NCBI GenBank assembly: GCA_039797295.1
Contig: JBDKID010000028.1
Coordinates: 9,093-73,092, forward strand
Length of the DNA stretch: 64,000 nucleotides
Source: Thiothrix sp039797295
GTDB taxonomy: Bacteria; Pseudomonadota; Gammaproteobacteria; Thiotrichales; Thiotrichaceae
Direction: 5' to 3'
The notes beneath the pieces are model-generated. The model worked only from the letters and a program-made list of their open reading frames with translations, did no database searches and was not told the DNA's origin. Made by a program: the position numbers and the translations under genes. Each line of letters begins with the position of its first letter. Positions within the stretch are counted from its first letter, which is position 1. Shown here piece after piece: positions 33,298 to 43,400 of this stretch.

Positions 33298-35178
33298 TTA
33301 GTTGGTTGGCAACTGACCCGGATCGTATTCTAAGAAGCTGCGAAGCATATCCGAACGGCTCGGATGGCGCAACTTGCGCAATGCTTTTGCTTCAATCTGG
33401 CGAATACGTTCGCGCGTGACATCAAATTGCTTACCCACTTCTTCCAAGGTATGGTCAGTATTCATATCAATACCGAAGCGCATCCGCAAGACTTTTGCTT
33501 CACGCGAAGTCAGGCTCGACAACACTTCGCGCGTGACTTCTGACAGACTGGAGGTGGTTGCGGATTCAATCGGCGACATAATATTACTGTCTTCGATGAA
33601 GTCACCCAAATGCGAGTCTTCGTCATCACCAATTGGTGTTTCCATTGAAATCGGTTCTTTGGCAATTTTCAGGACTTTGCGGATTTTATCTTCCGGCATG
33701 TCCATTGCTTCCGCCAATTCCTCCGGTGTCGCTTCACGCCCCATTTCCTGCAACAACTTACGCGAAATACGGTTGAGCTTGTTAATGGTTTCGATCATGT
33801 GTACCGGAATACGGATGGTACGTGCTTGATCCGCAATCGAACGGGTAATTGCTTGACGAATCCACCACGTTGCATAGGTCGAGAATTTGTAACCACGGCG
33901 GTATTCAAATTTATCCACCGCCTTCATCAAACCGATGTTACCTTCTTGGATCAAGTCTAAGAATTGTAGCCCACGGTTTGTATATTTTTTAGCAATGGAG
34001 ATCACCAAACGCAAGTTGGCTTCCACCATTTCTTTTTTCGCACGCCGCGCTTTCGCTTCACCCACCGACATACTGCGGTTGATGTCTTTGATTTGCTGCA
34101 CGCTTAAGCTGCACTCACGCTCCAGTTCTAACAACTGTTTTTGTGTTTCGTGAACCGTGAACATTAAAGCCTTGAGTTTGGTATGGTCGCCACGTTTAGT
34201 TGCGCAATAACGCCCCAACCATTCCAAATCCGTTTCGTTTTGTGGGAAGCTGTCGATAAAGTCTTGACGCGACATCCCGCCTCTTTGCACGCACAACTTC
34301 ATAATGTGGCGTTCATTGTGACGAATGCGCTCTACAATCTCGTTCAGTTGTTGAGTCAATTCATCAATAATCGGTTGCGCCAAACGGAATTCCATAAACT
34401 TAACCGCAACCGCTTCACGCGCTGCCGCATACGCACCTTCATTATTGTTCAATGAAGCTGCTTTGGAAGCGTCATACAATTCACGCAATTCGTTGAACTT
34501 CAAACGCGCTTCTTCAGGATCAGGCCCGGTATCCACCGGATCAGTCGGCACTTCATCTTCGTCTTCATCAACGACGACTGCTACCACTTCATCATCGGCA
34601 TCCACTTTGTCCCCGAAATCTTCATCGATTGGCAGTTGAAAAGACGCTGCAATTTCTTCATTCGGGTTGGTAAAGCCGTTAATAATGTCCGTCAAACGTA
34701 CTTCTTCGGAATCAATTAAGGCAGCTTTTTCCAGTAGAACCTCTGTCGAGGCGGGGTATTGCGCCAAAGCACGCAGGATTTCATTCAGACCTTCCTCAAT
34801 ACGGATCGCAATCTGAATTTCACCTTCGCGCGTCAGCAACTCCACCGTGCCCATTTCGCGCATGTACATACGCACCGGGTCGGTGGTACGCCCAAAGTCG
34901 CTGTCCACACTAGCTAGTGCAGCGGCAGCTTCTTCGGCGGCTTCATCATCGGCTTGAACTGCTTCATCATTCAGCAGCAAAGAATCGGCATCCGGGGCAT
35001 GTTCATACACAGTAATGCCCATGTCGTTGATCATGGCAACGATATCTTCGATCTGCTCCGGGTCAACGATGGTATCAGGAAGATGATCGTTAACCTCTGC
35101 ATAGGTCAGATAGCCTTGTTCCTTGCCTCTGGCAATCAGTTCTTTCAAGCCGGACTGTTGCTGCTCTTCGTGACTCAT
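33298..35178 (-). CDS. rpoD: RNA polymerase primary sigma factor RpoD (sigma70)
   Basis: Housekeeping sigma factor, 626 residues. Region 1.1 (about 1-80), region 1.2 with D-P-V-R-M-Y-M-R-E-M-G, a long non-conserved insert with an acidic E/D stretch (about 200-225), region 2 with Y-A-T-W-W-I-R-Q-A-I-T-R (-10 recognition), region 3, and region 4 with the H-T-L-E-E-V-G-K-Q-F-D-V-T-R-E-R-I-R-Q-I-E helix-turn-helix (-35). ATG 35178 starts M-S-H-E-E-Q. It follows dnaG in the usual macromolecular synthesis order and has its own strong promoter. Confidence 0.98.
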   Translation of the reverse strand: MSHEEQQQSGLKELIARGKEQGYLTYAEVNDHLPDTIVDPEQIEDIVAMINDMGITVYEHAPDADSLLLNDEAVQADDEAAEEAAAALASVDSDFGRTTDPVRMYMREMGTVELLTREGEIQIAIRIEEGLNEILRALAQYPASTEVLLEKAALIDSEEVRLTDIINGFTNPNEEIAASFQLPIDEDFGDKVDADDEVVAVVVDEDEDEVPTDPVDTGPDPEEARLKFNELRELYDASKAASLNNNEGAYAAAREAVAVKFMEFRLAQPIIDELTQQLNEIVERIRHNERHIMKLCVQRGGMSRQDFIDSFPQNETDLEWLGRYCATKRGDHTKLKALMFTVHETQKQLLELERECSLSVQQIKDINRSMSVGEAKARRAKKEMVEANLRLVISIAKKYTNRGLQFLDLIQEGNIGLMKAVDKFEYRRGYKFSTYATWWIRQAITRSIADQARTIRIPVHMIETINKLNRISRKLLQEMGREATPEELAEAMDMPEDKIRKVLKIAKEPISMETPIGDDEDSHLGDFIEDSNIMSPIESATTSSLSEVTREVLSSLTSREAKVLRMRFGIDMNTDHTLEEVGKQFDVTRERIRQIEAKALRKLRHPSRSDMLRSFLEYDPGQLPTN

Positions 35179-35208
35179 GCCCTAAACTCTCTGGAAAAAA
35201 GGTCGGTG

Positions 35209-35217
35209 ATTATAGCA
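35209..35217 (-). promoter_or_regulatory. Extended -10 promoter of rpoD
   Basis: On the minus strand, TGCTATAAT is a perfect extended -10 in the 74-base gap between dnaG and rpoD, with a weak TTGTAT 15 bases upstream. It should start transcripts about 24 bases before the rpoD ATG. Confidence 0.65.
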
Positions 35218-35252
35218 TATTTTTCTGAAATACAACCTGCCGATTACGACCG

Positions 35253-37058
35253 CTAAGCACCGGAATTATGCAGTTCAGACAATAAGCATAGTAAATCGTT
35301 CCGCTCTTGCGGGTTTAATCCGTTAACTTGTTCATTTTGTAATAACTGATCCAGTTGTTTCTGTTGCGCTTGCCGTTTGATCTGTGCCAAACAGTCGCAA
35401 AATTCGCGCACTAGTAAATCACTTTCTACATCATAGTTAAACTGTAAACCGTGCAAACGAGCTAACGCCGTTGCATACGGTGTATCACGGAAACGCTCCA
35501 CAAGAGCTGCTGTGTGGATAGTGGGGTCAGCTTCAATGATTTCAAGTAGCATTAAGAATAAATCCACACCGGCAACTTCATAACGCGCAAACTGCTCAGG
35601 ATTCCCAACATGCTCAATCAGTTGCGGAAAATTCAGCAACAACGTAATCGCATGACGCATCGGAGTACGTTTCATGCCCTGATCATTGAGGCGTTTTTCC
35701 TCCATATCCACCGTAACTGACTCGCTAACTTTGTTTTGCCCATAACTTTTGAATATGTGTTCTTGGCTGTTATCTAAATAACCGAGCCGAATTAATTCCG
35801 GCATTAATTGGCGTTTTTGCAGAATATCTGGCATTTTTGCCAATAAACTAGCCGCCTCTTTTAAGAAGCGTGTGCGGTCTTCGGTGATGTTCAACGTGTA
35901 ATTCTCACGAAAACCTAATTGCGCGTTTAATCCCACAAGAAAAAACTTAGTCAAGGGTACGGCTTTAGTTAACCCTGCCTCAAAGGCCGCCTTGCCCATT
36001 TGCCGTACATAACTATCGGGGTCTTCCCCCGTCGGTAAAAACAGAAAGCGCACGTTCTTGTCATCTTGCAACTCCGGCAGGGTATTTTCCAAAGCACGCC
36101 ATGCCGCTTGTTTACCCGCACGATCACCATCAAAGCAAAAAATGATTTCTGGCACAAGGCGGAATAATTTCCGCACATGCTCTGGGGTCGTTGCTGTACC
36201 CAAGGTTGCCACCGCATAAGTAATCTCATGTTGGGCAAGGGCAATCACGTCCATGTAACCTTCGACCACTAATAAGCGTTCGAGTTTGCGCGTGTGTTGC
36301 CGTGCTTCAAACAAGCCGTAAAGTTCAGAACCTTTATGAAAAATATCAGTTTCTGGCGAGTTGAGGTATTTGGGGGTTTCATTGCCCAATACACGCCCAC
36401 CAAAACCCATCACCCGCCCGCGCCGATCCCGAATCGGGAACATAATACGGTCGCGAAAACGGTCATACACCCGACCCGCTTCATTACGAATTGCCATGCC
36501 ACTGGCGATTAAACGTTCTTGCCCAAAAGTGGCGAACTGCCGCGTTAAACTGACCTGAGCGGGTGCAAAACCCAAGCCAAAGCGCTCAATAATCGCTTCT
36601 GACAACCCACGTTGTGTTAAATACGTGATTGCAGTATGGGCTTGTGGCAGTTGATTTTGATACCATTGACTCGCTTGTTGTAATAAATCGTATAAATTTT
36701 TGTCATGGGCTGGTGCAGAAATTTGACGTTTTGGTGCATCCCCTGTACTTTCACGGGGCACTTGCACACCAATGGTACGTGCTAACGCCTCAATTGCCTC
36801 GACGTACTCAAGATGTTCATACTCCATCAAAAATGAGATGGCTGAACCATGTACGCCACAGCCAAAACAATGGTAGAACTGTTTGTTAGGACTAACGGTG
36901 AACGATGGCGTTTTTTCACCGTGAAAAGGACAACAAGCCATGTATTCCCGACCGGCTTTTTTTAATGGCAGGCGCGTACCTATCACATCAACAATGTCGA
37001 TGCGTGCCAGTAATTGGTCTATGAATTCGCGGGGAATTTTACCTGACGTATTCATCAT
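35253..37058 (-). CDS. dnaG: DNA primase DnaG
   Basis: Makes RNA primers at the replication fork. About 601 residues; three start codons in a row (GTG, ATG, ATG at 37061, 37058, 37055) leave the start open by a residue or two. CHC2 zinc domain (C-C-P-F-H-G-E-K-T-P-S-F ... F-H-C-F-G-C-G type) at about 38-62, then the catalytic core with Toprim acidic motif L-V-V-E-G-Y-M-D-V near residue 263 and F-C-F-D-G-D-R-A-G near 310, and a C-terminal helicase-interacting domain (about 440-600). rpsU, often found upstream in this operon, is absent; gltB diverges instead. Confidence 0.97.
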   Translation of the reverse strand: MMNTSGKIPREFIDQLLARIDIVDVIGTRLPLKKAGREYMACCPFHGEKTPSFTVSPNKQFYHCFGCGVHGSAISFLMEYEHLEYVEAIEALARTIGVQVPRESTGDAPKRQISAPAHDKNLYDLLQQASQWYQNQLPQAHTAITYLTQRGLSEAIIERFGLGFAPAQVSLTRQFATFGQERLIASGMAIRNEAGRVYDRFRDRIMFPIRDRRGRVMGFGGRVLGNETPKYLNSPETDIFHKGSELYGLFEARQHTRKLERLLVVEGYMDVIALAQHEITYAVATLGTATTPEHVRKLFRLVPEIIFCFDGDRAGKQAAWRALENTLPELQDDKNVRFLFLPTGEDPDSYVRQMGKAAFEAGLTKAVPLTKFFLVGLNAQLGFRENYTLNITEDRTRFLKEAASLLAKMPDILQKRQLMPELIRLGYLDNSQEHIFKSYGQNKVSESVTVDMEEKRLNDQGMKRTPMRHAITLLLNFPQLIEHVGNPEQFARYEVAGVDLFLMLLEIIEADPTIHTAALVERFRDTPYATALARLHGLQFNYDVESDLLVREFCDCLAQIKRQAQQKQLDQLLQNEQVNGLNPQERNDLLCLLSELHNSGA

Positions 37059-37212
37059 CACTTAGGTGTCGGTTGGGATAATTAAAGCAGGTCAGTATAG
37101 ATTATTTAACGCGCAGCGGCTCTTTCCATACCCGCAAAAACGCGCTAATGTGTCTAGCCCTGACTCCGTATTTTGTAACATAATAGCAACCCTTTTGTTG
37201 CCTGAGATTCCG

Positions 37213-40200
37213 ATGAGATACACCGATTTACCCCCAGCGCAAGGGCTCTATGACCCTGGCTATGAACACGATGCTTGCGGCATGGGTTTTGTGGCGCACC
37301 TAAAAGGTGTTAAGTCACATCAGATTGTCCAACAGGCATTAAAAGTATTGACCCACATGGAACACCGTGGTGCGTGTGGTTGTGAAGAAAATACCGGTGA
37401 TGGCGCAGGCATTCTGATCCAGATCCCGCATAAATTCCTCGCAACTGAATGCAAGGCAATCAATATCAAGTTGCCAGCTCCCGGACATTATGCGGTGGGC
37501 ATGGTGTTTTTACCACAAGAAAGCGATGCACGCGCCGAATGTGCCGCTATCTTTGCACGCACTGTCGAAGAAGAAGGCCAAACCCTTTTAGGCTGGCGTG
37601 ATGTTCCCGTTAATCCAACACCCATCGGTAAAACAGCACGCAATGCGATGCCTGCTATCCGCATGGCATTTATAGCAAAGTCGGGGGATGTAGCAGAAGG
37701 TATCGACTTTGAACGCAAACTGTACGTGATTCGTAAACGCACAGAAAACGCAGTCAAAGCAGGTGGTATTGGGCATATTTATTTCCCTAGCTTGTCGTCA
37801 CGCACCATCGTTTTCAAAGGGATGCTGACCACAGAACAAGTCGGGCATTTCTACTTAGACCTCAATGATCCGCAAGTAGAAACCGCGATTGCCATGATTC
37901 ACTCACGGTTCTCAACCAACACATTCCCAAGCTGGGCGCGGGCGCATCCGAATCGTTACCTGATTCATAACGGTGAAATTAACACCGTGCGTGGTAACGT
38001 CAACTGGATGAACACTCGCCAAGCGGTCATTAAAACTGACGTATTCAAAACCGATTTGGACAAACTGTTCCCAATCGTTAATCCTAATGGCAGTGACTCC
38101 GCGATGTTTGATAACACGCTGGAATTCATGTACCTGTCGGGTTATTCCCTGCCTCATGCCATGATGATGATGGTGCCCGAACCGTGGGCAAACCACGAAA
38201 GCATGAGTCCAGAGAAAAAAGCTTTCTACGAATACCATAGCTGCCTGATGGAACCGTGGGATGGCCCTGCGGCAATGGGCTTTACCGATGGTACTATCGT
38301 CGGCGCAACGCTTGACCGTAACGGTTTGCGTCCATCACGCTACTACGTCACCAACGATGACATGATCATTCTGGCATCCGAAGTCGGCGTTTTGGACGAC
38401 TTGGATCAAAGCAAAGTCATTTCCAAACAACGCCTGCAACCGGGTCGTATGTTATTGGTTGACACCGCACAAGGTCGCATCGTTTCTGACGAAGAAATCA
38501 AACAGCAAATGGCTACCGCCAAACCGTATCAGGAGTGGTTGGAAAGCAATCTGATTGAATTGAACGATTTACCCGATGTACCGCATCGTACTTTGCCTGA
38601 ACACGAAACCTTGGTGCAACGCCAAAAAATGTTCGGCTATACCTACGAAGACGTGCGCAAAATCCTTGTGCCAATGGCATTAACAGGGATGGAACCACTC
38701 GGTGCAATGGGTATCGACTCGCCTATCGCGGTACTGTCTAACCAAGCGCAACCCCTGTTTAACTACTTCAAACAGTTGTTTGCACAGGTAACAAACCCAC
38801 CGATTGACTCGATTCGCGAAGAAATCGTTACTTCGTCGTACACCACATTGGGTTCAGAAGGCGACATTACCGCGCCAAATGCCGCGAGTTGCCAACAAAT
38901 TCTGTTGAAAACGCCGATTCTGGACAACGACGAGCTGGCGAAGCTGAAACACATTCAACGTGATGGCTTTAAGTGCGTTACCCTGCCGATTACCTTCCGC
39001 GTTGCCGAGGGGGAAGCAGGTTTAGAAGCCGCCATGCAACGTTTGTTCGCCGCAGCGGATCACGAAATTGACAATGGTGCGAATTTATTAGTGCTGTCCG
39101 ACCATTTGGCGGACGCGGATAACGCGCCGATTCCGTCATTGCTGGCGGTTGCTGGTTTGCATCACCATTTGATTCGCAAAGGAACGCGCACCCGCGTGAG
39201 CTTGATTTTGGAATCCGGCGAACCACGCGAAGTCCACCATTTCTGCACCCTGTTGGGCTATGGCGCACAAGCCATCAACCCGTACATGGCGTTTGAATCA
39301 CTGGAAGACTTGATCCGTGAAGGCTTGTTGCCTAACCTGAAGCACGAATACGCGGTTCAAAAATACATCAAAGCCGTCACCAAAGGTGTGATCAAAGTCA
39401 TGTCGAAAATAGGCATTTCCACGATTCAGTCTTACCGTGGTGCGCAAATTTTTGAAGCCTTGGGTATTAGCAGCGCGGTGGTTGATCGTTACTTCACCGC
39501 AACCGCATCGCGCATCGGTGGTATTGATTTGAATACCATTGCGAAAGAAACCTTGATGCGCCATCAAACCGCTTACGACCATCACGATGCAGAACAGCGT
39601 TCACTGCGTGCGGGTAGCGTCTTCCAATGGCGTAACGAGGAAGAAGAGCATCAATACAACCCAGCAACCATCTACACCATGCAAAAAGCGGTGCGCTTGG
39701 GCGACTACAAGCTGTATAAAGAATACAGCAAGCTGATGCACGAAGACGCGGAAACCAAGTTTAACCTGCGTAACTTATTGGAATTCAACTTTGCGGAACA
39801 AGCCATTCCATTAAGCGAAGTCGAACCTGCATCCAGCATTGTGAAACGCTTCAAATCCGGCGCGATGTCGTTCGGCTCAATCAGCCAAGAAGCGCACGAA
39901 GCAATGGCGATTGCCATGAACCGTCTGGGTGGTAAATCCAACTCTGGCGAAGGTGGCGAAGACCCTGCCCGTTACACACCGGATGCGAATGGCGACTCAC
40001 GCAATAGCGCGATTAAACAAGCCGCATCAGGACGTTTCGGTGTCACCAGCTATTACTTGAACAATGCGCAAGAGCTGCAAATCAAGTTGGCACAGGGCGC
40101 GAAACCGGGTGAAGGCGGTCAATTACCGGGCAAAAAAGTGTACCCGTGGATTGCGAAAACCCGTGGTACAACACCGGGTGTAGGTTTGATTTCACCACCA

Positions 40201-41805
40201 CCGCACCATGACATTTACTCCATCGAAGACTTGGCACAGCTCATTCATGACCTGAAAAACGCCAATAAACGCGCACGGATTAACGTCAAACTGGTATCCG
40301 AAGTCGGTGTCGGTACGATTGCTGCGGGCGTTGCTAAAGGTAAGGCGGATGTCATTTTGATCTCCGGTTACGATGGCGGTACAGGTGCTTCCCCGAAAAC
40401 CAGCGTACAACATGCGGGTTTACCATGGGAATTGGGCTTGGCAGAAACTCACCAAACGCTGTTGTTAAACAACCTGCGTAGCCGTGTACGTCTGGAAACC
40501 GACGGCAAGTTAATGACCGGACGCGATGTCGCCATTGCTGCCTTGTTAGGTGCGGAAGAATTCGGCTTCGCGACCTTGCCATTGGTTGCTTTGGGTTGTG
40601 TGATGATGCGCGTTTGCCACCTCGATACTTGCCCTGTCGGTATCGCCACACAAAACCCCGAACTGCGCAAAAAATATAGCGGCGACCCGCAATACGTGGT
40701 CAACCTGCTGATGTTTATTGCTGAAGAACTGCGTGAATACATGGCGAAACTCGGCTTCCGTACCATTGATGAAATGGTTGGTCGCGTCGACAAATTGCGC
40801 CAAGAAACCGCGAAAGGTCACTGGAAAGCGGCAATGGTCGATTTGAGCAAAATCCTCTATCGCCCCGATTTGGAAGAATGCGACGGTGTTTACTGCATCC
40901 GCACTCAAGACCACGGCATTGCGCAATCTTTGGATGAGCGCGAAATCCTCAAAGTTTGCCAAACAGCCATTGCTAAAGGCACGCCAGTTACGGCTGAATT
41001 CCCGATCAAAAACATCGACCGCGTGGTTGGTACGATTACGGGCGCAGAAGTCACGCGCAAATACGGTGAAGCTGGCTTACCAGAAGACACCATTCGCTTG
41101 AAGTTCTTCGGTTCTGCGGGTCAAAGTTTCGGCGCATTCCTGCCGAAAGGCATGACACTGGAACTGGATGGCGACTCCAATGACTACATTGGTAAAGGCT
41201 TATCCGGCGGTAAAATCATCGTTTACCCACCGAAAGACGCGCAATTCGTGGCTGAGGACAACATCCTCATTGGCAACGTTGCCTTCTTCGGCGCGAGCGG
41301 CGGTGAAGCTTACATCCGTGGTGTCGCGGGTGAACGTTTCTGCGTACGTAACTCTGGCGTGAAAGTCGTTGTCGAAGGCACTGGCGACCACGGTTGTGAA
41401 TACATGACTGGCGGGCGCGTCGTGGTCTTGGGCAAAGTCGGGCGTAACTTTGGCGCGGGTATGTCGGGCGGCGTGGCGTATGTCTACGACCCAACGGGCA
41501 TTCTGGCAGTCAGTGGCAACACCGAAATGGTCGATTACGACCCATTAAGCGATGCCGAAGAACAAGCCGAAGTCAAAACCCTGATCGAAAAGCACCTGTT
41601 ACACACAGGCAGCGTGCGGGCGCAAATGATCTTGGGCGACTGGGATACTTACGTTAAAGACTTTGTGCGTGTGATGCCGCGTGACTACGAACGGATGCTG
41701 ACCGCAATTCGTTCTTTTGAAGCACAAGGGCTTTCTGGCGAAGAAGCAATGATGGCCGCTTTCGCCGCAAATAATAGCGATGCATCGCGTGTCGCTGGCA
41801 ACTAA
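37213..41805 (+). CDS. gltB: Glutamate synthase (NADPH) large subunit GltB
   Basis: Catalyses 2-oxoglutarate + glutamine to two glutamate. 1530 residues from ATG 37213; an in-frame GTG at 37066 would add an unlikely 49-residue front. The first 21 residues form a propeptide, exposing Cys22 (H-D-A-C-G-M-G-F) as the glutaminase nucleophile. Order: class-II glutaminase (about 22-410), central domain (about 470-760), FMN-binding synthase domain (about 810-1180) with G-E-G-G-E-D-P and the 3Fe-4S cysteines in C-V-M-M-R-V-C-H-L-D-T-C, then the Gly-rich beta-helix (about 1260-1450). gltD follows after 10 bases. Confidence 0.97.
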   Translation: MRYTDLPPAQGLYDPGYEHDACGMGFVAHLKGVKSHQIVQQALKVLTHMEHRGACGCEENTGDGAGILIQIPHKFLATECKAINIKLPAPGHYAVGMVFLPQESDARAECAAIFARTVEEEGQTLLGWRDVPVNPTPIGKTARNAMPAIRMAFIAKSGDVAEGIDFERKLYVIRKRTENAVKAGGIGHIYFPSLSSRTIVFKGMLTTEQVGHFYLDLNDPQVETAIAMIHSRFSTNTFPSWARAHPNRYLIHNGEINTVRGNVNWMNTRQAVIKTDVFKTDLDKLFPIVNPNGSDSAMFDNTLEFMYLSGYSLPHAMMMMVPEPWANHESMSPEKKAFYEYHSCLMEPWDGPAAMGFTDGTIVGATLDRNGLRPSRYYVTNDDMIILASEVGVLDDLDQSKVISKQRLQPGRMLLVDTAQGRIVSDEEIKQQMATAKPYQEWLESNLIELNDLPDVPHRTLPEHETLVQRQKMFGYTYEDVRKILVPMALTGMEPLGAMGIDSPIAVLSNQAQPLFNYFKQLFAQVTNPPIDSIREEIVTSSYTTLGSEGDITAPNAASCQQILLKTPILDNDELAKLKHIQRDGFKCVTLPITFRVAEGEAGLEAAMQRLFAAADHEIDNGANLLVLSDHLADADNAPIPSLLAVAGLHHHLIRKGTRTRVSLILESGEPREVHHFCTLLGYGAQAINPYMAFESLEDLIREGLLPNLKHEYAVQKYIKAVTKGVIKVMSKIGISTIQSYRGAQIFEALGISSAVVDRYFTATASRIGGIDLNTIAKETLMRHQTAYDHHDAEQRSLRAGSVFQWRNEEEEHQYNPATIYTMQKAVRLGDYKLYKEYSKLMHEDAETKFNLRNLLEFNFAEQAIPLSEVEPASSIVKRFKSGAMSFGSISQEAHEAMAIAMNRLGGKSNSGEGGEDPARYTPDANGDSRNSAIKQAASGRFGVTSYYLNNAQELQIKLAQGAKPGEGGQLPGKKVYPWIAKTRGTTPGVGLISPPPHHDIYSIEDLAQLIHDLKNANKRARINVKLVSEVGVGTIAAGVAKGKADVILISGYDGGTGASPKTSVQHAGLPWELGLAETHQTLLLNNLRSRVRLETDGKLMTGRDVAIAALLGAEEFGFATLPLVALGCVMMRVCHLDTCPVGIATQNPELRKKYSGDPQYVVNLLMFIAEELREYMAKLGFRTIDEMVGRVDKLRQETAKGHWKAAMVDLSKILYRPDLEECDGVYCIRTQDHGIAQSLDEREILKVCQTAIAKGTPVTAEFPIKNIDRVVGTITGAEVTRKYGEAGLPEDTIRLKFFGSAGQSFGAFLPKGMTLELDGDSNDYIGKGLSGGKIIVYPPKDAQFVAEDNILIGNVAFFGASGGEAYIRGVAGERFCVRNSGVKVVVEGTGDHGCEYMTGGRVVVLGKVGRNFGAGMSGGVAYVYDPTGILAVSGNTEMVDYDPLSDAEEQAEVKTLIEKHLLHTGSVRAQMILGDWDTYVKDFVRVMPRDYERMLTAIRSFEAQGLSGEEAMMAAFAANNSDASRVAGN

Positions 41806-41815
41806 GGAGTAGATC

Positions 41816-43306
41816 ATGGGAAAACCAAGCGGATTTCTAGAATACCAACGTGAACTACCGCCAGACCGCGCACCGTTGGAACGCATTAAAGACTGGCGCG
41901 AGTTCCACTTGCACTTTGACCGCGAAGCCGAAAGTCGCCAACAAGGCGCACGCTGCATGGAATGCGGCATTCCCTTCTGCCAAACGGGTAAAATTTTACC
42001 CGGTGGCGCGAGTGGCTGCCCAGTTCACAACCTGATTCCTGAATGGAATGACATGATTTTCCGTGGGTTGTGGAAAGAAGCCTTTGAACGTCTGCGCATG
42101 ACCAATAACTTCCCAGAGTTCACTGGGCGCGTGTGCCCAGCACCGTGCGAAGGTTCTTGCACACTTGGCATCAGCGAACCGCCAGTCACGATCAAGCTGA
42201 ACGAAGTCAGCATTATCGACAAGGCATTCGAGGAAGGCTGGTTAAAACCTGAACCACCGGCACAACGCACTGGCAAAAAAATTGCCGTCGTGGGTTCTGG
42301 TCCTGCGGGTTTAGCGTGTGCAGATCAGTTGAACAAGGCTGGTCATGAAGTCACCGTTTACGAACGTGCTGACCGCATTGGTGGCTTGTTGATGTACGGC
42401 ATCCCTAACATGAAGTTGGACAAACAAGAAGTTGTACAACGCCGTGTTGACCTGATGGCAGCCGAAGGCGTGACGTTTGTCACCAGCGTGGAAGTGGGCA
42501 AAGATCTTTCCGCTGAACAATTGCGCACGGATTTCGATGCAGTGGTGTTGTGCGCGGGTTCTACGCAACCACGCGACCTGCCAGTTGAAGGACGGGGGCT
42601 GAAGGGCGTGCATTTTGCAATGGACTTCCTCACCGCCAATACCAAAAGCTTGTTGGATTCCGACTTAGCTGATGGCAACTACATCTCCGCTAAAGGTTTG
42701 GATGTGGTCGTGATTGGTGGTGGCGATACGGGTACGGACTGTGTGGGTACTTCGGTGCGTCACGGTTGCAAATCCGTTAGCCAATTGGAAATCATGCCAC
42801 GCCTACCCGATGCGCGTGCAGTGGACAATCCGTGGCCAGAATGGCCGCGCGTACACAAAGTTGACTATGGTCAGGAAGAAGCCGCAGCAGTCTTCGGACG
42901 TGATCCACGCGATTACCTCATTTCCACCAAGAAAATCGTGGGCGATGAGCATGGTCATGTCAAAGAAGTGCACATCATTGGCGTGCGTTGGGAACAAGGT
43001 GCGGGCGGACGCATGAACCTTGTCGAAGTCAAAGGCACAGAAGAAGTCATTCCAGCACAATTAGTGTTATTGGCAATGGGCTTTACTGGTCCTGAAAAAA
43101 CCTTGATCGACGCGCTGCAACTTGATACTGACCCGCGCGGTAATGTCAAAGCGGAATACGGTCAATACGCGACCAATCTACCAGGTGTTTTTGCCGCTGG
43201 TGACATGCGTCGTGGTCAAAGCTTGGTAGTATGGGCGATTAATGAAGGGCGTGAAGCTGCTCGCGAATGCGACCGTTTCTTGATGGGTAAAACTTACCTG
43301 CCTTAA
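41816..43306 (+). CDS. gltD: Glutamate synthase (NADPH) small subunit GltD
   Basis: FAD flavoprotein that passes NADPH electrons to GltB. 496 residues; AAGGAG stands 9 bases before ATG 41816. N-terminal ferredoxin-like 4Fe-4S domain with C-M-E-C-G-I-P-F-C, G-C-P-V-H-N, and C-P-A-P-C-E-G-S-C (about 40-110), FAD Rossmann motif G-S-G-P-A-G-L-A (about 160), NADPH motif G-G-G-D-T-G-T-D (about 302), C-terminal A-A-G-D-M-R-R-G-Q-S-L-V. Confidence 0.97.
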   Translation: MGKPSGFLEYQRELPPDRAPLERIKDWREFHLHFDREAESRQQGARCMECGIPFCQTGKILPGGASGCPVHNLIPEWNDMIFRGLWKEAFERLRMTNNFPEFTGRVCPAPCEGSCTLGISEPPVTIKLNEVSIIDKAFEEGWLKPEPPAQRTGKKIAVVGSGPAGLACADQLNKAGHEVTVYERADRIGGLLMYGIPNMKLDKQEVVQRRVDLMAAEGVTFVTSVEVGKDLSAEQLRTDFDAVVLCAGSTQPRDLPVEGRGLKGVHFAMDFLTANTKSLLDSDLADGNYISAKGLDVVVIGGGDTGTDCVGTSVRHGCKSVSQLEIMPRLPDARAVDNPWPEWPRVHKVDYGQEEAAAVFGRDPRDYLISTKKIVGDEHGHVKEVHIIGVRWEQGAGGRMNLVEVKGTEEVIPAQLVLLAMGFTGPEKTLIDALQLDTDPRGNVKAEYGQYATNLPGVFAAGDMRRGQSLVVWAINEGREAARECDRFLMGKTYLP

Positions 43307-43345
43307 AGCGGCCTTCCGTTACGCACCATCTTGCTGTGACTAAAG

Positions 43346-43379
43346 AAAAACCCTCACCATCCGTGGTTGAGGGTTTTTT
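43346..43379. terminator. Bidirectional terminator between gltD and the Wzc-like gene
   Basis: AAAAACCCTCA and TGAGGGTTTTTT flank a short loop. T runs lie on both strands, and the two genes converge here. Confidence 0.92.
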
Positions 43380-43400
43380 ATTGCCGACGACTAGATCAGT

